DNA from: Runella slithyformis DSM 19594
GTDB lineage: Bacteria; Bacteroidota; Bacteroidia; Cytophagales; Spirosomataceae
Direction: 5' to 3'
Assembly (NCBI RefSeq): GCF_000218895.1
Contig: NC_015703.1
Coordinates: forward strand, 1,053,501-1,117,500
Length of the DNA stretch: 64,000 nt
Shown piece by piece: positions 52,259 to 61,472 of this stretch. The notes beneath the pieces were generated by a model. That model did not search any database, was not told where the DNA came from, and was given only the letters and a program-made list of their open reading frames with translations. Positions within the stretch are counted from its first letter, which is position 1, and every line of letters starts with the position of its first letter. Both the position numbers and the translations under genes were made by a program.

Positions 52259-53572
52259 ATGCCAAATCAGATTTCTACTTCCACTAATGGGCAAGCTACT
52301 TCCCAAGACCAACTACGTAGTAGCGAGGTGGATGAAGTATTAAGCCAGCCGCCTTCATGGTTGATTCAATGGGGCATTACGGTTGTCTTTTTAGTGGTAG
52401 GGACTTTGGTAGCTGTAGGCTGGTTCATTCATTATCCCGACATTGTCACGGGGCATTTACGCATTGTAGGCGACAACTATCCCAAATCAGTATCGTCCAA
52501 AACAGATGGCAAACTGCTAAAGTTATTGGTCAAAGATGAACAGTTGGTAGCCCAAGGACAGCACCTTGCTTATATGGAAAGCACTGCCAACATCGAAGAA
52601 GTACTTTCGTTAGCAAAAGTGCTTGATTCACTCCTTGTAAATACCTCACTACAAAACTTGAGCAAACTGTATGGCATTTTTATGCCCTTCTATTTTCAGT
52701 TGGGCGAACTGCAAAAATCTTTTCAAACCTTCCAAGAACAATACATTAGAGCCAAAGCCTTACTCAAAGGTAGTACATTTGACCAAAAACAAGCCGCACT
52801 GCAAAATGATTTACAGCAATTGGCTTTGCTCGAAAGCAATCTCAATACCCAGATAATCAACTATCAAAACGACTTGAATTTAGCAGAGGCCGACCTACAG
52901 ATGAACCAAAAACTACACAAAGAAAAAGTAGTGGCAGACGTGGAAGTGCGACGTTCGCAAAGTGTGTTTATTTCAAAAAAACAAATTTTTGACCAAGCCC
53001 AGACCGCATTTAATAACAACGGAATGGCACAAAACCAGAAGAAGCAAGAGTTGATAGAATTGACGAAAGTACGAACCGAATTACAAAATAGCTTATTTCA
53101 GGCATTGACTACCCTTAAAAGCGATATAGAAGCGTGGAAGCAGCGTTATGTGTTAAGTGCGCCTGTGCAGGGGAAAGTTTCGTTTATTACCCCTATTCAA
53201 GAAGGTACTACATTAAAAAATGGTCAAGAATTGTTTTATATAGTTTCACAAAAAACAGGCTTTCACGGTGAAATGATAATAGGTCAGTATAATTTTGGCA
53301 AAGTAAAACCACGCCAAGAGGTCATTATTAAACTTCCAAGCTATCCTTTCCAAGAATTTGGCGCATTAAAAGGGCAAGTCGCCTCCATTGCCGAATTACC
53401 AAGAGACAGCACCTATCTGATTCACGTTTCCTTTCCAAAAGGACTTATTACCTCCTCCCATAAACAAATTCCGTTCCGTAACGGCATGACGGCCAGCGGT
53501 GAAATCATTACTGAAGATGTAAGGCTTATTGAGCGGCTATTTTACAATTTTAAACGAGGAATATCAAGATAA
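52259..53572 (+). CDS. HlyD-family adaptor of the peptide exporter
   Basis: 437 residues starting six bases after the exporter stop. A single N-terminal membrane helix (ITVVFLVVGTLVAVGWFIHYPDIV) is followed by lipoyl half 1 (YPKSVSSKTDGKLLKLLVKDEQLVAQGQHLAYME), a long coiled coil at about 120-300, then lipoyl half 2 (VLSAPVQGKVSFITPIQEGTTLKNGQELFYI) and a beta domain. It completes a type I-like export route for the mature peptides. No outer membrane channel gene is in this locus; the TolC-like protein at 5.1 kb or another could serve. Confidence 0.9.
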   Translation: MPNQISTSTNGQATSQDQLRSSEVDEVLSQPPSWLIQWGITVVFLVVGTLVAVGWFIHYPDIVTGHLRIVGDNYPKSVSSKTDGKLLKLLVKDEQLVAQGQHLAYMESTANIEEVLSLAKVLDSLLVNTSLQNLSKLYGIFMPFYFQLGELQKSFQTFQEQYIRAKALLKGSTFDQKQAALQNDLQQLALLESNLNTQIINYQNDLNLAEADLQMNQKLHKEKVVADVEVRRSQSVFISKKQIFDQAQTAFNNNGMAQNQKKQELIELTKVRTELQNSLFQALTTLKSDIEAWKQRYVLSAPVQGKVSFITPIQEGTTLKNGQELFYIVSQKTGFHGEMIIGQYNFGKVKPRQEVIIKLPSYPFQEFGALKGQVASIAELPRDSTYLIHVSFPKGLITSSHKQIPFRNGMTASGEIITEDVRLIERLFYNFKRGISR

Positions 53573-54529
53573 TTATCGTCCGATAGCTACCTTCCTTAAA
53601 ATGGAATCAATGACGTAGCGCGTTGTGATGCCGTCGGCTTCGGCTTCGTAATTGAGCATGATGCGGTGGTTGAACACATCGGGAGCAGCCTCTTTGATGT
53701 CTTCGGGAAGTACATAATCGCGCCCTGCAAAATAGGCAATGGCCTTGGCGGCCAGATTGAGTTTGATGGTTCCGCGCGGAGATACCCCAAACTGCATGTA
53801 CCGGGCTTCGTCGCGCAAACCATAGTCGAGCGGGCGGCGCGTGGCAAAGACCAATTCTACGATATAATTTTCTAAGGTTTCCGAAAGCGTGATCTGGTTG
53901 ATGCCGTGACGGATCTGCGCAATGTCTTCTTTGTTCAGGATCGCTTTGGGCTCATAGTTATAGTCCAGGTTTGACATGCGGCGCATCACTTCCAGTTCTT
54001 CGGTTTTGCTGGGATAATCCACAAAAACCTTCATCATGAAGCGGTCCAACTGCGCCTCGGGCAAGGGATACGTTCCCTCCTGCTCGACGGGGTTTTGGGT
54101 GGCCAACACAAAGAACGGACGGTCGAGGCGAAAGGTATCTTCACCGATGGTCACCTGTTTTTCCTGCATCGCTTCCAGCAACGCCGATTGTACCTTGGCC
54201 GGCGAGCGGTTTACCTCATCGGCCAGAATCATATTGGCAAAAATGGGCCCTTTTTTAACTTCATAATCGCCCAGTTTGGGCTTATAGATCATGGTCCCGA
54301 TGATATCGGCGGGCAGCAGGTCAGGCGTAAACTGAATGCGTTGAAAATCCAGGTCCAACACTTTGGCCAAGGTATTGACCGTGAGCGTCTTGGCTAACCC
54401 GGGCACGCCTTCCAGCAAAATGTGCCCTCCCGTACATAAACCGATAAGAAGCCGATTGATGAGGTTTTCCTGTCCTACGACCACTTTCCCCATTTCCTCA
54501 AAAACCTCCCGTATTTTATTCTGTGGCAT
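53573..54529 (-). CDS. MoxR-family AAA+ ATPase
   Basis: 318 residues with Walker A LLEGVPGLAKT, Walker B ILADEVNRSPAK, sensor and Arg-finger regions (ATQNPVEQEGTYPLPEAQLDRF) typical of MoxR/AAA_3. The C-terminal lid domain follows. MoxR proteins act as chaperones for metal insertion or complex assembly, usually with DUF58 and VWA partners; those are not adjacent here. It is convergent with the HlyD gene (stops directly abut) and divergent from LysR. Confidence 0.93.
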   Translation of the reverse strand: MPQNKIREVFEEMGKVVVGQENLINRLLIGLCTGGHILLEGVPGLAKTLTVNTLAKVLDLDFQRIQFTPDLLPADIIGTMIYKPKLGDYEVKKGPIFANMILADEVNRSPAKVQSALLEAMQEKQVTIGEDTFRLDRPFFVLATQNPVEQEGTYPLPEAQLDRFMMKVFVDYPSKTEELEVMRRMSNLDYNYEPKAILNKEDIAQIRHGINQITLSETLENYIVELVFATRRPLDYGLRDEARYMQFGVSPRGTIKLNLAAKAIAYFAGRDYVLPEDIKEAAPDVFNHRIMLNYEAEADGITTRYVIDSILRKVAIGR

Positions 54530-54761
54530 TTGGTTTCAAAGTAAGTATACAAGGTGTAAATCGTAAAGTTAGGAATTAGCCCTTTTTAGACCTTATTTTC
54601 TTTTGTTTTTTCTGCATAATCCTATTTTTACATGCAGAATACCTTCTTTAAGGAAAATTTACAGGAGTTTTTTCAAGTTTTGTATTCTGCAACGCTATCC
54701 TGAGCTCGGCCTTTTCTTAAATTCTGCTTACTTTGTGCATTAACCCAAGCATTTTTATACC

Positions 54762-55658
54762 GTGTCTGATTTTCGTCTTAAAGTATTCAACAGCGTGGCC
54801 CAACACCTCAGCTTTACCAAAGCGGCGGGGGAATTATTCATTACGCAACCGGCCGTCACGAAGCACATTCGGGAACTGGAACAACAATACGCCACGCGCC
54901 TGTTTGAACGAAAAGGAAACGCCGTCTACCTTACTCCCGCCGGCGAACTGCTCAAACGTTACGCCGGTCAGATCCTGCACCTGTATCAGGAAGCCGCTTT
55001 TGAACTCAGCACGCTGCAATCGAAGCACAGCGGCATCCTTCGGTTGGGTGCCAGCACGACCATAGGACAATACCTGATTGCGCCGCTGTTGGCCAAATAT
55101 TACGAGAAATTCCCCCAAATAGAGCTTTCGTTGCTCAACGGCAACACCGAAATGATTGAAAATGCCATTTTGTCGCACGCCATAGATCTGGGCGTGGTGG
55201 AAGGAAAAAAGCACCATTCGGGCATCAAATACGTGGATTTCATGGACGATGAACTCGTGGCAGTAGTACACAGCAACAGCAAATTGGCGCCGTTGGAAGA
55301 AATTACGATCGAGCAGCTTACCCACATTCCGCTCGTGCTGCGTGAGCGCGGTTCGGGTACGCTGGAGGTAATCGAAAGTGCCTTGAAAGAACATAACCTG
55401 AAACTGTCTTCTCTCCAGATCATCATGCATTTGGGCGGTACGGAAAGCATCAAATCCTTTTTGGAACACGCCAACTGCATGGCTTTTCTGTCCATTCGTT
55501 CCATTCAGAAAGAACTGCTGACCGGCCAGTTGAAACTCATCAAAGTGAAGGAGTTGGCGCTTTTACGAAAATTCTGGTTGATCCATTTACAGGGCCAACC
55601 CGAGCCCTTGGCCGAATCCTTCATGCGTTTTGCCTTTCGGGAATACAGCAGAAAGTAG
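54762..55658 (+). CDS. LysR-family transcriptional regulator
   Basis: 298 residues from GTG 54762. The winged HTH is FRLKVFNSVAQHLSFTKAAGELFITQPAVTKHIRELEQQYATRLFER, and the periplasmic-binding-like effector domain begins near LRLGASTTIGQYLIAPLLAKY. Length and domain order are canonical (CysB/CbbR-like subgroup). The regulated genes are not obvious: MoxR is divergent, and the downstream methyltransferase is on the other strand. Confidence 0.92.
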   Translation: MSDFRLKVFNSVAQHLSFTKAAGELFITQPAVTKHIRELEQQYATRLFERKGNAVYLTPAGELLKRYAGQILHLYQEAAFELSTLQSKHSGILRLGASTTIGQYLIAPLLAKYYEKFPQIELSLLNGNTEMIENAILSHAIDLGVVEGKKHHSGIKYVDFMDDELVAVVHSNSKLAPLEEITIEQLTHIPLVLRERGSGTLEVIESALKEHNLKLSSLQIIMHLGGTESIKSFLEHANCMAFLSIRSIQKELLTGQLKLIKVKELALLRKFWLIHLQGQPEPLAESFMRFAFREYSRK

Positions 55659-55692
55659 AGTGGGTTGAATGACGAATTCCGAATTTTCCGCA

Positions 55693-55731
55693 GTCGCGAG
55701 GCTCTGCCGCCGGGGCGGCCCGAGCCGCGAC
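55693..55731. repeat. GC-rich hairpin between LysR and methyltransferase genes
   Basis: GTCGCGAGGCTCTGCCGCC and its imperfect complement ending GAGCCGCGAC form a strong stem around a tiny loop, followed by a second small hairpin GGCCTCCGGCC. It lies between two convergent genes and may act as a terminator for either, but the form resembles an interspersed repeat. Confidence 0.55.
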
Positions 55732-55767
55732 GATTATCAAAAGGCCTCCGGCCGCTGTATTTAAAAA

Positions 55768-56814
55768 TCAGGCCAAAATTCGCTCCAGAATCTTCTCCGC
55801 CGTCGCTCGAATGGCAGGCACCGCCACCGAGTTTCCAAACTGCTTATAGGCTGAGGCATCTGCCACCACGATCTTAAAATCATCGGGAAAGCCCTGAAGA
55901 CGCGCCCATTCGCGCGGGGTCATTTTTCGGATGCCTTCCCGATTCACTTCTCCTTTGATCTTGGTCATTGGTGTATAATCCGTGATCCTGAAGTCATAGA
56001 CCAAATTTCGTTCACGACCCATGCCGCCCACCACAATGGCATTAGTGATGGCATCGTCAGCGATGATTTCGTAGCCGAAGCCATTACCCTTAGAGGCGTG
56101 GCGCTGCTTATGGCTGACCAAGGTCTTCAGATACTGCGTCGATAAATAATACTTGGCCGATACGGGGGTAGTTTCTTTCACATCTTCAAACGCCACCGGA
56201 ATACCCGACGGCTTGGGATAATCAAACTCATCAATGCCCAAATCTTCCCGAAAACCCACGATAAAAATACGTTCCCGATTCTGCGGAACGCCGAAGTCTT
56301 TGGCATTCATCACTCGGGGCTCCGGCACAAAATAGCCCAAGTCTTCGCGCAGTGTGGCTAAGATGGTTTTGAGGGTTTGTCCTTTGTCGTGATTGATGAG
56401 TCCTTTGACGTTTTCCAGAAAAATGGCTTTGGGTTTTTTACGTCGGATAATGTCGGCCACGTCAAAAAACAGCGTTCCGCGCGTATCTTCAAATCCGCCG
56501 CGCCGGCCTGCAATGGAAAACGCCTGACACGGAAAGCCCCCGCACAGCATATCAAAACCGTCGGGGATTTGGCTCTTGGTTTCTTCTTTAGTAATGTCGC
56601 CAAAGGGCTTTTCGCCGAAATTGGCCGCGTAGGTTTTTTGTGCCTGCGGGTCCCACTCACTGCTGAACACACACTGACCGCCAAGGGATTGCAGGGCCAT
56701 TCTGAAGCCGCCAATCCCGGCAAACAGATCTATAAACGTAAAAGCGGGTTGGGGTACGGAAGGAAAAGGAACGTTTTCAGTCTCCACCGGACTGACTTTT
56801 TCGGTTACTGTCAT
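55768..56814 (-). CDS. DNA (cytosine-5-)-methyltransferase
   Basis: 348 residues with all m5C motifs in order: I FIDLFAGIGGFRMAL; IV GGFPCQAFSIAG with the catalytic Cys; VI FLENVKGL; VIII QNRERIFIVGF; IX RMTPREWARLQGFP; X YKQFGNSVAVPAI. The target-recognition region (about 220-290) is short. No restriction endonuclease is next to it, so it is a solitary (Dcm-like) enzyme or a remnant of a restriction system. The recognition site cannot be read from the sequence. Confidence 0.93.
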   Translation of the reverse strand: MTVTEKVSPVETENVPFPSVPQPAFTFIDLFAGIGGFRMALQSLGGQCVFSSEWDPQAQKTYAANFGEKPFGDITKEETKSQIPDGFDMLCGGFPCQAFSIAGRRGGFEDTRGTLFFDVADIIRRKKPKAIFLENVKGLINHDKGQTLKTILATLREDLGYFVPEPRVMNAKDFGVPQNRERIFIVGFREDLGIDEFDYPKPSGIPVAFEDVKETTPVSAKYYLSTQYLKTLVSHKQRHASKGNGFGYEIIADDAITNAIVVGGMGRERNLVYDFRITDYTPMTKIKGEVNREGIRKMTPREWARLQGFPDDFKIVVADASAYKQFGNSVAVPAIRATAEKILERILA

Positions 56815-56907
56815 TGCTTACTGCATTTCGTCTTTGACTGCAAATAGCTAAACTTTGTCACGGATTGCAACAAAATACGTATTTAACCCATATCATTAAT
56901 ACAGAAA

Positions 56908-57168
56908 TCATGATGCCATCGCATAGCTGTATTCGCCGGCATCACCTGACTGCTTAGCTAAGTGTAAGCCAAATTCTGCCATCAATTCATCCAGATGAGA
57001 AGCATGTTGCTCTCTAAGCCTCATGAATCCTTCAATAGCAATAGTATCTTGCGGGGCAATCGTTTTATGCCGTTCGATTGCACGATTAGCACGATCAATC
57101 AAATCAAGCAAATCGAAAATAGACTCTTTTAAAAACTCAGCTTTAGACAGATTTTTTTCAACGTTCAT
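56908..57168 (-). CDS. Small helical protein of unknown family
   Basis: 86 residues, almost all helical: KAEFLKESIFDLLDLIDRANRAIER and GFMRLREQHASHLDELMAEFGLHLAKQ. No family recognised. It lies 80 bases downstream of the nucleotidyltransferase-like gene and upstream of the methyltransferase on the same strand, so it could pair with either one. Confidence 0.5.
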   Translation of the reverse strand: MNVEKNLSKAEFLKESIFDLLDLIDRANRAIERHKTIAPQDTIAIEGFMRLREQHASHLDELMAEFGLHLAKQSGDAGEYSYAMAS

Positions 57169-57248
57169 GGCTCAAAATCAATTTGAATAATGCCTTTTGG
57201 ATATTTACTACCGTTGCGCTGTAACTTTGTTTTAGAGAACAAATGTAA

Positions 57249-57650
57249 TCATTCCAACGTGTCGGGCTTTGTAATGCTTTCATACTGAACATGTTCAACA
57301 GGGTAAAGCTTAACAATGCAGCTATCCAATTGTTTTTCTTTGTACAATTGATAGCCTGAAATTCTTCGCAGTGCCTGACTCTGAATATCATATATTTGAT
57401 GATCTAAAAACGTCACTACATCAATGTCATGTGGATTATTTTTTGTTGACACAAAGCTTCCGCCAATCCATTGATAAAACGAATCTCCTATTTGAGATTT
57501 AAAATCATCAATCATTTGTCTATAATTTTCAAAAATCATTCTTCTGGTTTCTGACAGTGGAAAATTTGCAACAAATAGCTGTTCAAATGTGGTCAAATCA
57601 GTTTTAATAATTTCGTATGGAAATAAATTTCCTAGATTGTCGAATGTCAC
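57249..57650 (-). CDS. Nucleotidyltransferase-like protein (DUF6932 type)
   Basis: 133 residues. The motif WIGGSFVSTKNNPHDIDVVTFL (GGS...DxD) is the nucleotidyltransferase signature, here with DID as metal ligands. The N-terminal helix pair fits DUF6932-type or MNT-type small enzymes, which often act as antitoxins or tRNA-modifying toxins in two-gene modules. The small helical gene downstream may be the partner. Confidence 0.65.
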   Translation of the reverse strand: MTFDNLGNLFPYEIIKTDLTTFEQLFVANFPLSETRRMIFENYRQMIDDFKSQIGDSFYQWIGGSFVSTKNNPHDIDVVTFLDHQIYDIQSQALRRISGYQLYKEKQLDSCIVKLYPVEHVQYESITKPDTLE

Positions 57651-57782
57651 TTTTTGGCAGGCGTTTATTCAAAAATACATAATTATACGGCAAAAATCAA
57701 GAAATAGAACTTATGACACTAGACGCCCATAAATATCTGAAAACCACCTATTGGACTAAAAATCTTATGTCATCAATTAATT

Positions 57783-58949
57783 TTACTTTGACTTCCCGAG
57801 CACTTCCATCGCCGCCTGTAGGTACATTTCTGAATCCTGTTTGAAATACGGGGTTGACTTTTGGGGAGATTCTTTATGCCCCAATCGCACTACCACCGCA
57901 TTTTTAGAAGGAATGGCCCAAATCAACTGCCCCAATAACCCCCGCATACTGACCGTTTGCAGGCCTTTGTAGGGTTGCATCCAAAACTGATATCCGTACA
58001 CTTCAATGGGTTTGCCGGTCTTGGGGTCAATGACGCCCCGGGCAGGACTGAGAGCCTCAGTCATGTATTTTTCGGAAGTGATTTGACGGCCTTTCCAATT
58101 GCCTTTCCAGAGCATCAGGTGACCAAACCGCGCATAATCCCGCGCCGTGGGGGCAAAACAGCAATAGGCTTTTTCGCGTCCTTTGGGTTTATCGAGCATC
58201 CAATAGGCATCCGTTTCACTGCCGATGCGCTGAAAGATCTTCTCGGACGCAAGGTCTGCGATCTTTTTGTTATAGACCTTTTCCAACACCAAGCCCAGTA
58301 TCTGCGTATCGCCGCTGCGGTATTCAAACTCTTTCCCCGCCGGTTTTTCTACACTCAGTCCGTCGATGACATCCGCCACGTCTTCGCCATAGTAGCCGTA
58401 GGCATTGTGGCTGAACACCCCGCGGTCTTTTTCGTGCCAATCCAGCCCACTGCTCATGGTCAGGCAGTGGCGCAGGGTGATCTTGGCTTTGGGACCATCG
58501 CGAAAGGAGTCAATGTAATTGGCAATGGGCTCATCCAATCCTCTGAGCTTATTTTCGTACAAAGCCACGCCCACCAACATCGAAATAATGCTCTTGGCAG
58601 CCGAAAATGATTGGCTCAACGTTTTCTCATCAAAACCTTCCCAATATTTTTCATACACCAATTTTCCATCGCGAAATACCAAAAAAGCCGTGGTTTGGTA
58701 TTTCTCCAGGGTATCCATGAGGTTTTTGGAAATAACCGCTTTGTTAAAATTGGAATCCAAAGGCCACGGCTCGGGAAGAGTAGAGGCCAACACCTGACGC
58801 TTGGGGTGAAGTTTATAATCCAAAATATCCACCTCGCCGCGCTGAACATAATTGCGGATGTGGACAAAAGGGGGCGTGTAGGTTAAACCTGTACCAAGGA
58901 GCATCAGACCCCCCAAGCCCAAAAGTGTATTGCGAAGTAGCCTATTCAT
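57783..58949 (-). CDS. Serine hydrolase of the class C beta-lactamase/esterase family
   Basis: 388 residues with an N-terminal membrane anchor (LLRNTLLGLGGLMLLGTGL). The nucleophile motif SxxK appears as SFSAAKSIISML, the Tyr motif as EYRSGDTQILGLV, and the third box is not the typical HxG/KTG, which favours an esterase or peptidase over an antibiotic-degrading enzyme. Related proteins include 6-aminohexanoate-dimer hydrolase-like enzymes. It stands alone, divergent from the deacetylase. Confidence 0.82.
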   Translation of the reverse strand: MNRLLRNTLLGLGGLMLLGTGLTYTPPFVHIRNYVQRGEVDILDYKLHPKRQVLASTLPEPWPLDSNFNKAVISKNLMDTLEKYQTTAFLVFRDGKLVYEKYWEGFDEKTLSQSFSAAKSIISMLVGVALYENKLRGLDEPIANYIDSFRDGPKAKITLRHCLTMSSGLDWHEKDRGVFSHNAYGYYGEDVADVIDGLSVEKPAGKEFEYRSGDTQILGLVLEKVYNKKIADLASEKIFQRIGSETDAYWMLDKPKGREKAYCCFAPTARDYARFGHLMLWKGNWKGRQITSEKYMTEALSPARGVIDPKTGKPIEVYGYQFWMQPYKGLQTVSMRGLLGQLIWAIPSKNAVVVRLGHKESPQKSTPYFKQDSEMYLQAAMEVLGKSK

Positions 58950-59051
58950 ACGAGAAGCAAGTAAATAATAAAGTAATCGTTGCCGAAATGGGTTTTAGGT
59001 AAGGTTATAGTCATAAAGCCTTTAATGAAGCAAATATAAACGCTCTTGTCC

Positions 59052-60044
59052 ATGAAATATCTTTTAATCGCCGCGTTATCTCTTCTTTGTATCACGAAGA
59101 GTATGTCGCAGGAAACCTACGCCGAAAAATTGGGCTATCCCAAAGGCAAAAAAGTCATCATTTTTCACATCGACGACGCCGGCATGTCGTACGAGGCCAA
59201 TCAGGGAACGATCGTGGCCATGGAAAAAGGCGTGGCCAACTCCACCAGCGTGATGATGCCCTGCGGATGGGTGCCGGCCTACATGAAATACGTTCAGCAA
59301 CATCCCGCTACCGACGCGGGCGTTCACCTTACGCTGACCTCGGAGTGGAAAGGCTACCGCTGGTTCCCGCTTTCGGGCCGGGAGAAAGTCGCCGGACTGG
59401 TGGATAAAGAAGGGGCCATGTGGTCGAATGTAGCCGACGTGGTCAAACATGCCACCCCCGACGAAGTGGAGACGGAAATCAGGGCGCAAGTGGCCCGTTT
59501 TCGGTCGTTTGGCGTAGAGCCGTCGCACATTGACTCGCACATGGGCACGCTTTTCGGGTCAGCAGCGTTTACCGAGCGTTACATCAAAGTGGGTATTCAG
59601 GAAAAAATTCCCGTGATGCTTCCGGGCGGTCACGCCACGTTGATTGCCAAAGAGCGCAACAGCCCGGCGCAGGAAATTCAGCAGTTTCAGCAGATCGGCA
59701 AAATGCTCTGGAGCGCCGGATTACCCGTATTGGATGATCTGTTTGCCGATACCTACGGGTGGAGACTCTCTGCCGAAACGCCCAACACGGAAGAAAATCT
59801 GCGTAAAATGAAAACGGCCAAGTACATTGAACTGCTCAAAGAAGCCAAACCGGGCATTACGATGGTGATCATGCACTGCGCCGCTCCGAGCGAAAACTTC
59901 AAAGAGATCACCGACTCATGGCCCACCCGCTACGGCGATTTTTATGCCATGCTGGACCCGGAACTCAAAAAATTCATCGAAAAAGAAGGCATTATTCTCA
60001 CCACCTGGCGCGAAATGCGCGAGCGGCGCGCCAAAGTGAAGTAA
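59052..60044 (+). CDS. YdjC/ChbG-family carbohydrate deacetylase, exported
   Basis: About 330 residues from ATG 59052 (MKYLLIAALSLLCITKSMSQ signal); TTG 59046 is an alternative. The metal site reads FHIDDAGMSYEANQGTIVAMEKGVANSTSVMMPCGW with Asp-Asp; HLTLTSEW and PSHIDSHMGTLFG supply His ligands. The family removes acetyl groups from chito-oligosaccharides or lipid-linked sugars. A strong terminator lies 38 bases after the stop. Confidence 0.9.
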   Translation: MKYLLIAALSLLCITKSMSQETYAEKLGYPKGKKVIIFHIDDAGMSYEANQGTIVAMEKGVANSTSVMMPCGWVPAYMKYVQQHPATDAGVHLTLTSEWKGYRWFPLSGREKVAGLVDKEGAMWSNVADVVKHATPDEVETEIRAQVARFRSFGVEPSHIDSHMGTLFGSAAFTERYIKVGIQEKIPVMLPGGHATLIAKERNSPAQEIQQFQQIGKMLWSAGLPVLDDLFADTYGWRLSAETPNTEENLRKMKTAKYIELLKEAKPGITMVIMHCAAPSENFKEITDSWPTRYGDFYAMLDPELKKFIEKEGIILTTWREMRERRAKVK

Positions 60045-60448
60045 AGGGAAGAAACCGAAAAAGGATAAACTGAAGTAACTGCAAAACCGCAAAAGTATCG
60101 ATCACTTTTGCGGTTTTACATTTCTCATTTTGCAGTTTTGCGGTTCACAAAACATGTTTGCACTTTCCCATTGTTTACCCCAAAAATAAATGGATTTTCC
60201 ACACGTAGTACATCCCCCCCCCCTTGATCAGTTCTGCGGAAGAGTAGCCGCTTTGTAGAAGTATTCATAGACCGAGATACCGAGCATTTCGGTTTCTATG
60301 TTTTTTTTCACTTCGAAGAAACACAACTCAAGACGCTATTTCGACTGCCTTCTTTTTTCAACCTTTCCCCGAATAATCAAAAAACCGGTTTCCCTGCTCA
60401 AAACTCGAAAGAAGCGTTTATTTTTGCCCAAAATCTATCGACTTTCCG
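60045..60448. other. 404-base intergenic region before the glycosyltransferases
   Basis: It contains the terminator at 60083-60117 and a run of ten C at 60214-60223. No gene is supported: short frames in it lack family character. The region should hold the promoter of the glycosyltransferase pair. Confidence 0.5.
60083..60117 (+). terminator. Rho-independent terminator after the deacetylase
   Basis: AAAACCGCAAAAGT (60083-60096) and ACTTTTGCGGTTTT (60104-60117) pair perfectly with a seven-base loop. The A and T tracts on both sides make it work on either strand. Confidence 0.78.
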
Positions 60449-61429
60449 ATGAGTCTTGCCTTTACCATCTGCACCCTGAGTCATTTAGCACAGGCCAAAA
60501 CCATGGCCGACAGCCTTCTGAAGTACAATCCTGAATACCGGGTAGTGATCGGGCTTTTTGATAAAGTCAATGATCGGGACGTTTCTTCGGTTGCACGGTA
60601 CACTCTTGTTGAGATCAATGACCGGCAAATACCGGATTTTGAAAAACTGTTTGACCGTTATACCCCTTTTGAGTTGAGTTGTTTGGCAAAACCTTATTTG
60701 GCCAAGTGGTTATTGAATACGTATCCTGACGTTGACAAACTGCTGTATTTCGACTCCGATATTTTGTTTTTTGAAAGTCTGAAAGCCATTGAAGACGACT
60801 TGGATACGCACAGCATTGTCATTACGCCCCACGTAACGCAACCCATCACGACGGAAGGGTTGCCCCGGCTGCGGAGTTTTCTCAATGCCGGATTGTACAA
60901 CGGCGGCTTTTTTGCCCTTCGCCGCTGCAACGAAGCCCTAAGCTTTTTGGATTGGTGGAAGGACCGGGTTTGGCATGAAGGATACCATAATTTTGCCGAA
61001 GGAATGTTTGTAGACCAACTATGGCTCAACTACGTGCCGCTTTTTTATCCTACGGCATTGATCAGTAAGAACCTTGGTTACAACATGGCCTATTGGAATA
61101 TGCACGAGCGGGAAGTGACTCAGAGCAAAGGCCGTTTTTGGGTAAATAAAACCGCTCCTTTGCTGTTCTTCCACTTCAGCGGGTACCATCTTTCGCATCC
61201 CGATGATCTATCGGTGCATCAGGATAGGTACACCTTTGCCAATCGACCGGACGTAAAACCTTTATACGACGTTTACAGGCAGGCGCTGATTCAAAATAAA
61301 GACCCTGATTTCCGCCGTTTACCCAATGCCTATCATAATCCTTCTTACTTTTATCAAAAAAACAAAGCCCTCAGACGAGTGCTCATTGCCGGGTGCCGGC
61401 GTTTATTACGAGTATTGAATGCCTCCTGA
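60449..61429 (+). CDS. GT8-like glycosyltransferase
   Basis: 326 residues with a GT-A fold. The DxD motif is in KLLYFDSDILFFESL, the acceptor/donor region is FLNAGLYNGGFFALRR (typical of GT8-like and related families), and the final His segment LLFFHFSGYHLSHPDDLS. It probably adds a sugar to a surface polysaccharide. It is followed after 43 bases by a GT2 gene, forming a two-gene unit. Confidence 0.8.
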   Translation: MSLAFTICTLSHLAQAKTMADSLLKYNPEYRVVIGLFDKVNDRDVSSVARYTLVEINDRQIPDFEKLFDRYTPFELSCLAKPYLAKWLLNTYPDVDKLLYFDSDILFFESLKAIEDDLDTHSIVITPHVTQPITTEGLPRLRSFLNAGLYNGGFFALRRCNEALSFLDWWKDRVWHEGYHNFAEGMFVDQLWLNYVPLFYPTALISKNLGYNMAYWNMHEREVTQSKGRFWVNKTAPLLFFHFSGYHLSHPDDLSVHQDRYTFANRPDVKPLYDVYRQALIQNKDPDFRRLPNAYHNPSYFYQKNKALRRVLIAGCRRLLRVLNAS

Positions 61430-61472
61430 ATATGCTTTTTGTATATTACTACCTATAACCTTTTCGTTTAGC

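Noticed and set aside
54720-54735. Bacteroidota -7 element CTTACTTTG before LysR
   Set aside because: TTACTTTG differs from TAnnTTTG at a key base and no properly spaced TTTG was found.
57158-57391. 77-residue minus-strand gene
   Set aside because: Overlaps two better-supported genes in another frame and has no family pattern.
57783-58949. Antibiotic-degrading class C beta-lactamase
   Set aside because: SxxK is present, but the third KTG/HxG box and typical YxN are not convincing; the esterase-like subgroup fits better.
60298-60534. 78-residue gene before the GT8-like gene
   Set aside because: Overlaps the GT8-like start in another frame and has a Phe/Lys-rich low-information sequence.
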